From Planctomycetaceae bacterium UBA4732 (GTDB taxonomy: Bacteria; Planctomycetota; Planctomycetia; Gemmatales; Gemmataceae): a stretch of DNA of 6,919 nt. The notes under the pieces were generated by a model, which did no database searches, was not told the origin of the DNA, and saw nothing but the letters and a program-made list of their open reading frames with translations. Both the position numbers and the translations under genes were made by a program. Location of the stretch: NCBI GenBank assembly GCA_002404095.1, contig DHJA01000281.1, positions 1 through 6,919 of the forward strand, read 5' to 3'. This document shows positions 5,943 to 6,919 of this stretch, one piece after another (position 1 is the first letter of the stretch; each line of letters opens with the position of its first letter).

Positions 5943-6752
5943 ATGGCGGGCAACTGGATCGTACGGCACGGCGCCATGCGTTTTCTCGGCGAATTCGACG
6001 CCGAGGGCGGCGATTATACGCGCGGCGCCGAGGTCGTCGTCCGCACCGAGCGCGGCCTGGAACTGGGTCAGGTGTTGTGCGAAGCCACGCCGCAAACCGT
6101 CCAATCGCTCACCGAACCGACTCGCGGCCGCCTCGTCCGCGTACTCACGGAGCAGGATCGGGCCGAGCGCGAACGCATCCGCGCGGCCGAGGGCGGCGAG
6201 TTGGAAGCGTGCGGCGGCTTCGTCGATCAGCGCCGATTGCAGATGGAATTAGTAGACGTTGAACACCTTTTCGGCGGCGAACGCATCGTGTTCTACTTCC
6301 TGGCGGAGAAGCGCGTCGATTTCCGCGATCTGGTCAAGGATCTGGCCCGCCAGTACCAGACGCGCATCGAGATGCGCCAGATCGGCGTCCGCGACGAGGC
6401 CAAGCTGCTCGCCGACTACGGCGACTGCGGCAAGCCGGTCTGCTGCAACACGCATATGAGCGTCATGCCGCCGGTGTCGATGCGCATGGCCAAGCTGCAA
6501 AAGTCCACGCTCGACCCGTCAAAGATTTCCGGCCGTTGCGGCCGGCTGAAATGCTGTTTACGCTTTGAGCAGGACGTATACGAGGAGTTTCAGGAGGCTT
6601 TGCCGCCCGTCGGCGTCCGCGTTCTGACGGCGAAAGGGCAGGGCCGCGTCCTGGCGCAAGAAGTGTTGGCGCGCCGCGTACTGGTCGAATTTGAGGACGG
6701 CCGTCGCATTCCCGTGGCCGCCGCGGAGATCCTCACCCGCCTCGGGGCGTGA
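5943..6752 (+). CDS. PSP1 domain protein, RicT (YaaT)-like
   Basis: The 269-residue product is of usual length for this family. In Bacillus subtilis RicT acts with RicA and RicF as a complex that modulates RNase Y-dependent RNA maturation and carries iron-sulfur clusters. Whether planctomycetes use it in the same way is not known. The N-terminal part (about 20-110) has the TxRGLELGQV beta-strand pattern. The PSP1 core follows, with YFLAEKRVDFRDLVKDLA and RIEMRQIGVRDEAKLL. Next come two Cys motifs, DCGKPVCC (Cys162, 167, 168) and GRCGRLKCC (Cys199, 204, 205), joined by PPVSMRMAKLQ and LDPSKISG, the signature of the family. All six Cys are present, so cluster binding is plausible. The start ATG at 5943 has GGAG 7 nt upstream and a promoter just before it. 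The frame is open further upstream, but that part has no family resemblance. The stop overlaps the next start as TGATG, so the two genes are probably co-translated. Confidence 0.92.
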   Translation: MAGNWIVRHGAMRFLGEFDAEGGDYTRGAEVVVRTERGLELGQVLCEATPQTVQSLTEPTRGRLVRVLTEQDRAERERIRAAEGGELEACGGFVDQRRLQMELVDVEHLFGGERIVFYFLAEKRVDFRDLVKDLARQYQTRIEMRQIGVRDEAKLLADYGDCGKPVCCNTHMSVMPPVSMRMAKLQKSTLDPSKISGRCGRLKCCLRFEQDVYEEFQEALPPVGVRVLTAKGQGRVLAQEVLARRVLVEFEDGRRIPVAAAEILTRLGA

Positions 6753-6919
6753 TGTTTCGGATAAAACAGATGCAAAATCCGCGCATAGAAGAGTTGGTCC
6801 GCCGCGACCCGCGCTATCCTCCCGAAGCCTATGAGTTCGTCTTCGAGGCGCTGTCCTACGCGAACAAGCGTCTCGGCCGCGTCCGAGCGGACAGCCCTCT
6901 TGCTCCCTCCCCCCTTGCG
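6752..6919 (+). CDS. Minf_1886-family conserved hypothetical protein (C-terminus beyond right edge)
   Basis: The first 56 codons are visible, beginning MFRIKQMQNPRIEELV and containing RDPRYPPEAYEFVFEALSYA. This matches the N-terminal signature of the planctomycete/verrucomicrobial conserved hypothetical family Minf_1886 (small proteins whose function is unknown). The ATG at 6752 shares its A with the stop codon of the PSP1/RicT-like gene, which indicates translational coupling. A second in-frame ATG at 6770 is an alternative start that would begin MQNPRIEEL. The last visible residues are rich in Ala, Pro and Ser and look like the linker that often follows this first helix pair. The call is by motif only. 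Confidence 0.8.
   Translation, partial: MFRIKQMQNPRIEELVRRDPRYPPEAYEFVFEALSYANKRLGRVRADSPLAPSPLA

Overview
The window looks like chromosomal DNA from a GC-rich member of the Planctomycetota, probably Gemmatales- or Isosphaerales-like. Three features point there. The kinase has the planctomycete architecture: a conserved N-terminal region, a long insert inside the kinase lobe, a DFN motif in place of DFG, and one membrane helix after the kinase. The large repeat protein carries the planctomycete extracellular leader motif LEALEDRCLLA. The partial gene at the right edge matches the Minf_1886 family, which is typical of Planctomycetes and Verrucomicrobia. The assignment rests on motif recognition, not on a database search.

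Layout. Positions 1-2087 (minus strand) hold the first 695 codons of a membrane-anchored Ser/Thr protein kinase that runs off the left edge. Positions 2088-2754 are non-coding and contain a compact palindromic element (2398-2545) with four copies of one 14-bp core in alternating orientation. They also hold a good sigma70-type promoter and a 5'-UTR hairpin for the next gene. Positions 2755-5491 (plus strand) are one large gene for a probably secreted repeat protein of about 911 residues. It is split into two reading frames by one extra C in a run at 3540-3544. Positions 5559-5777 (minus) encode a small stand-alone HicB-like protein. Positions 5943-6752 (plus) encode a PSP1/RicT-family protein with two Cys-rich motifs. 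The Minf_1886-family gene starts in a TGATG overlap with it and leaves the window at the right edge.

The most notable item is the repeat protein. After restoring the frame it reads as three consecutive sets of seven repeats. Two sets are WGSGPNDVFAVG / Asp-box units of 41 residues. The third is a different family built on TDxxLW. This suggests three seven-bladed beta-propellers in a row. Near-identical DNA among the first units, variation confined to a few positions of each unit, and the single-base frameshift all suggest a locus that is still changing, although the frameshift could be an assembly error.

No tRNA, rRNA, CRISPR array or transposase gene was seen. No pathway clearly links the kinase, the repeat protein and the RicT-like operon. 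The HicB gene and the RicT-like operon are divergent and share a short promoter region (5778-5942).
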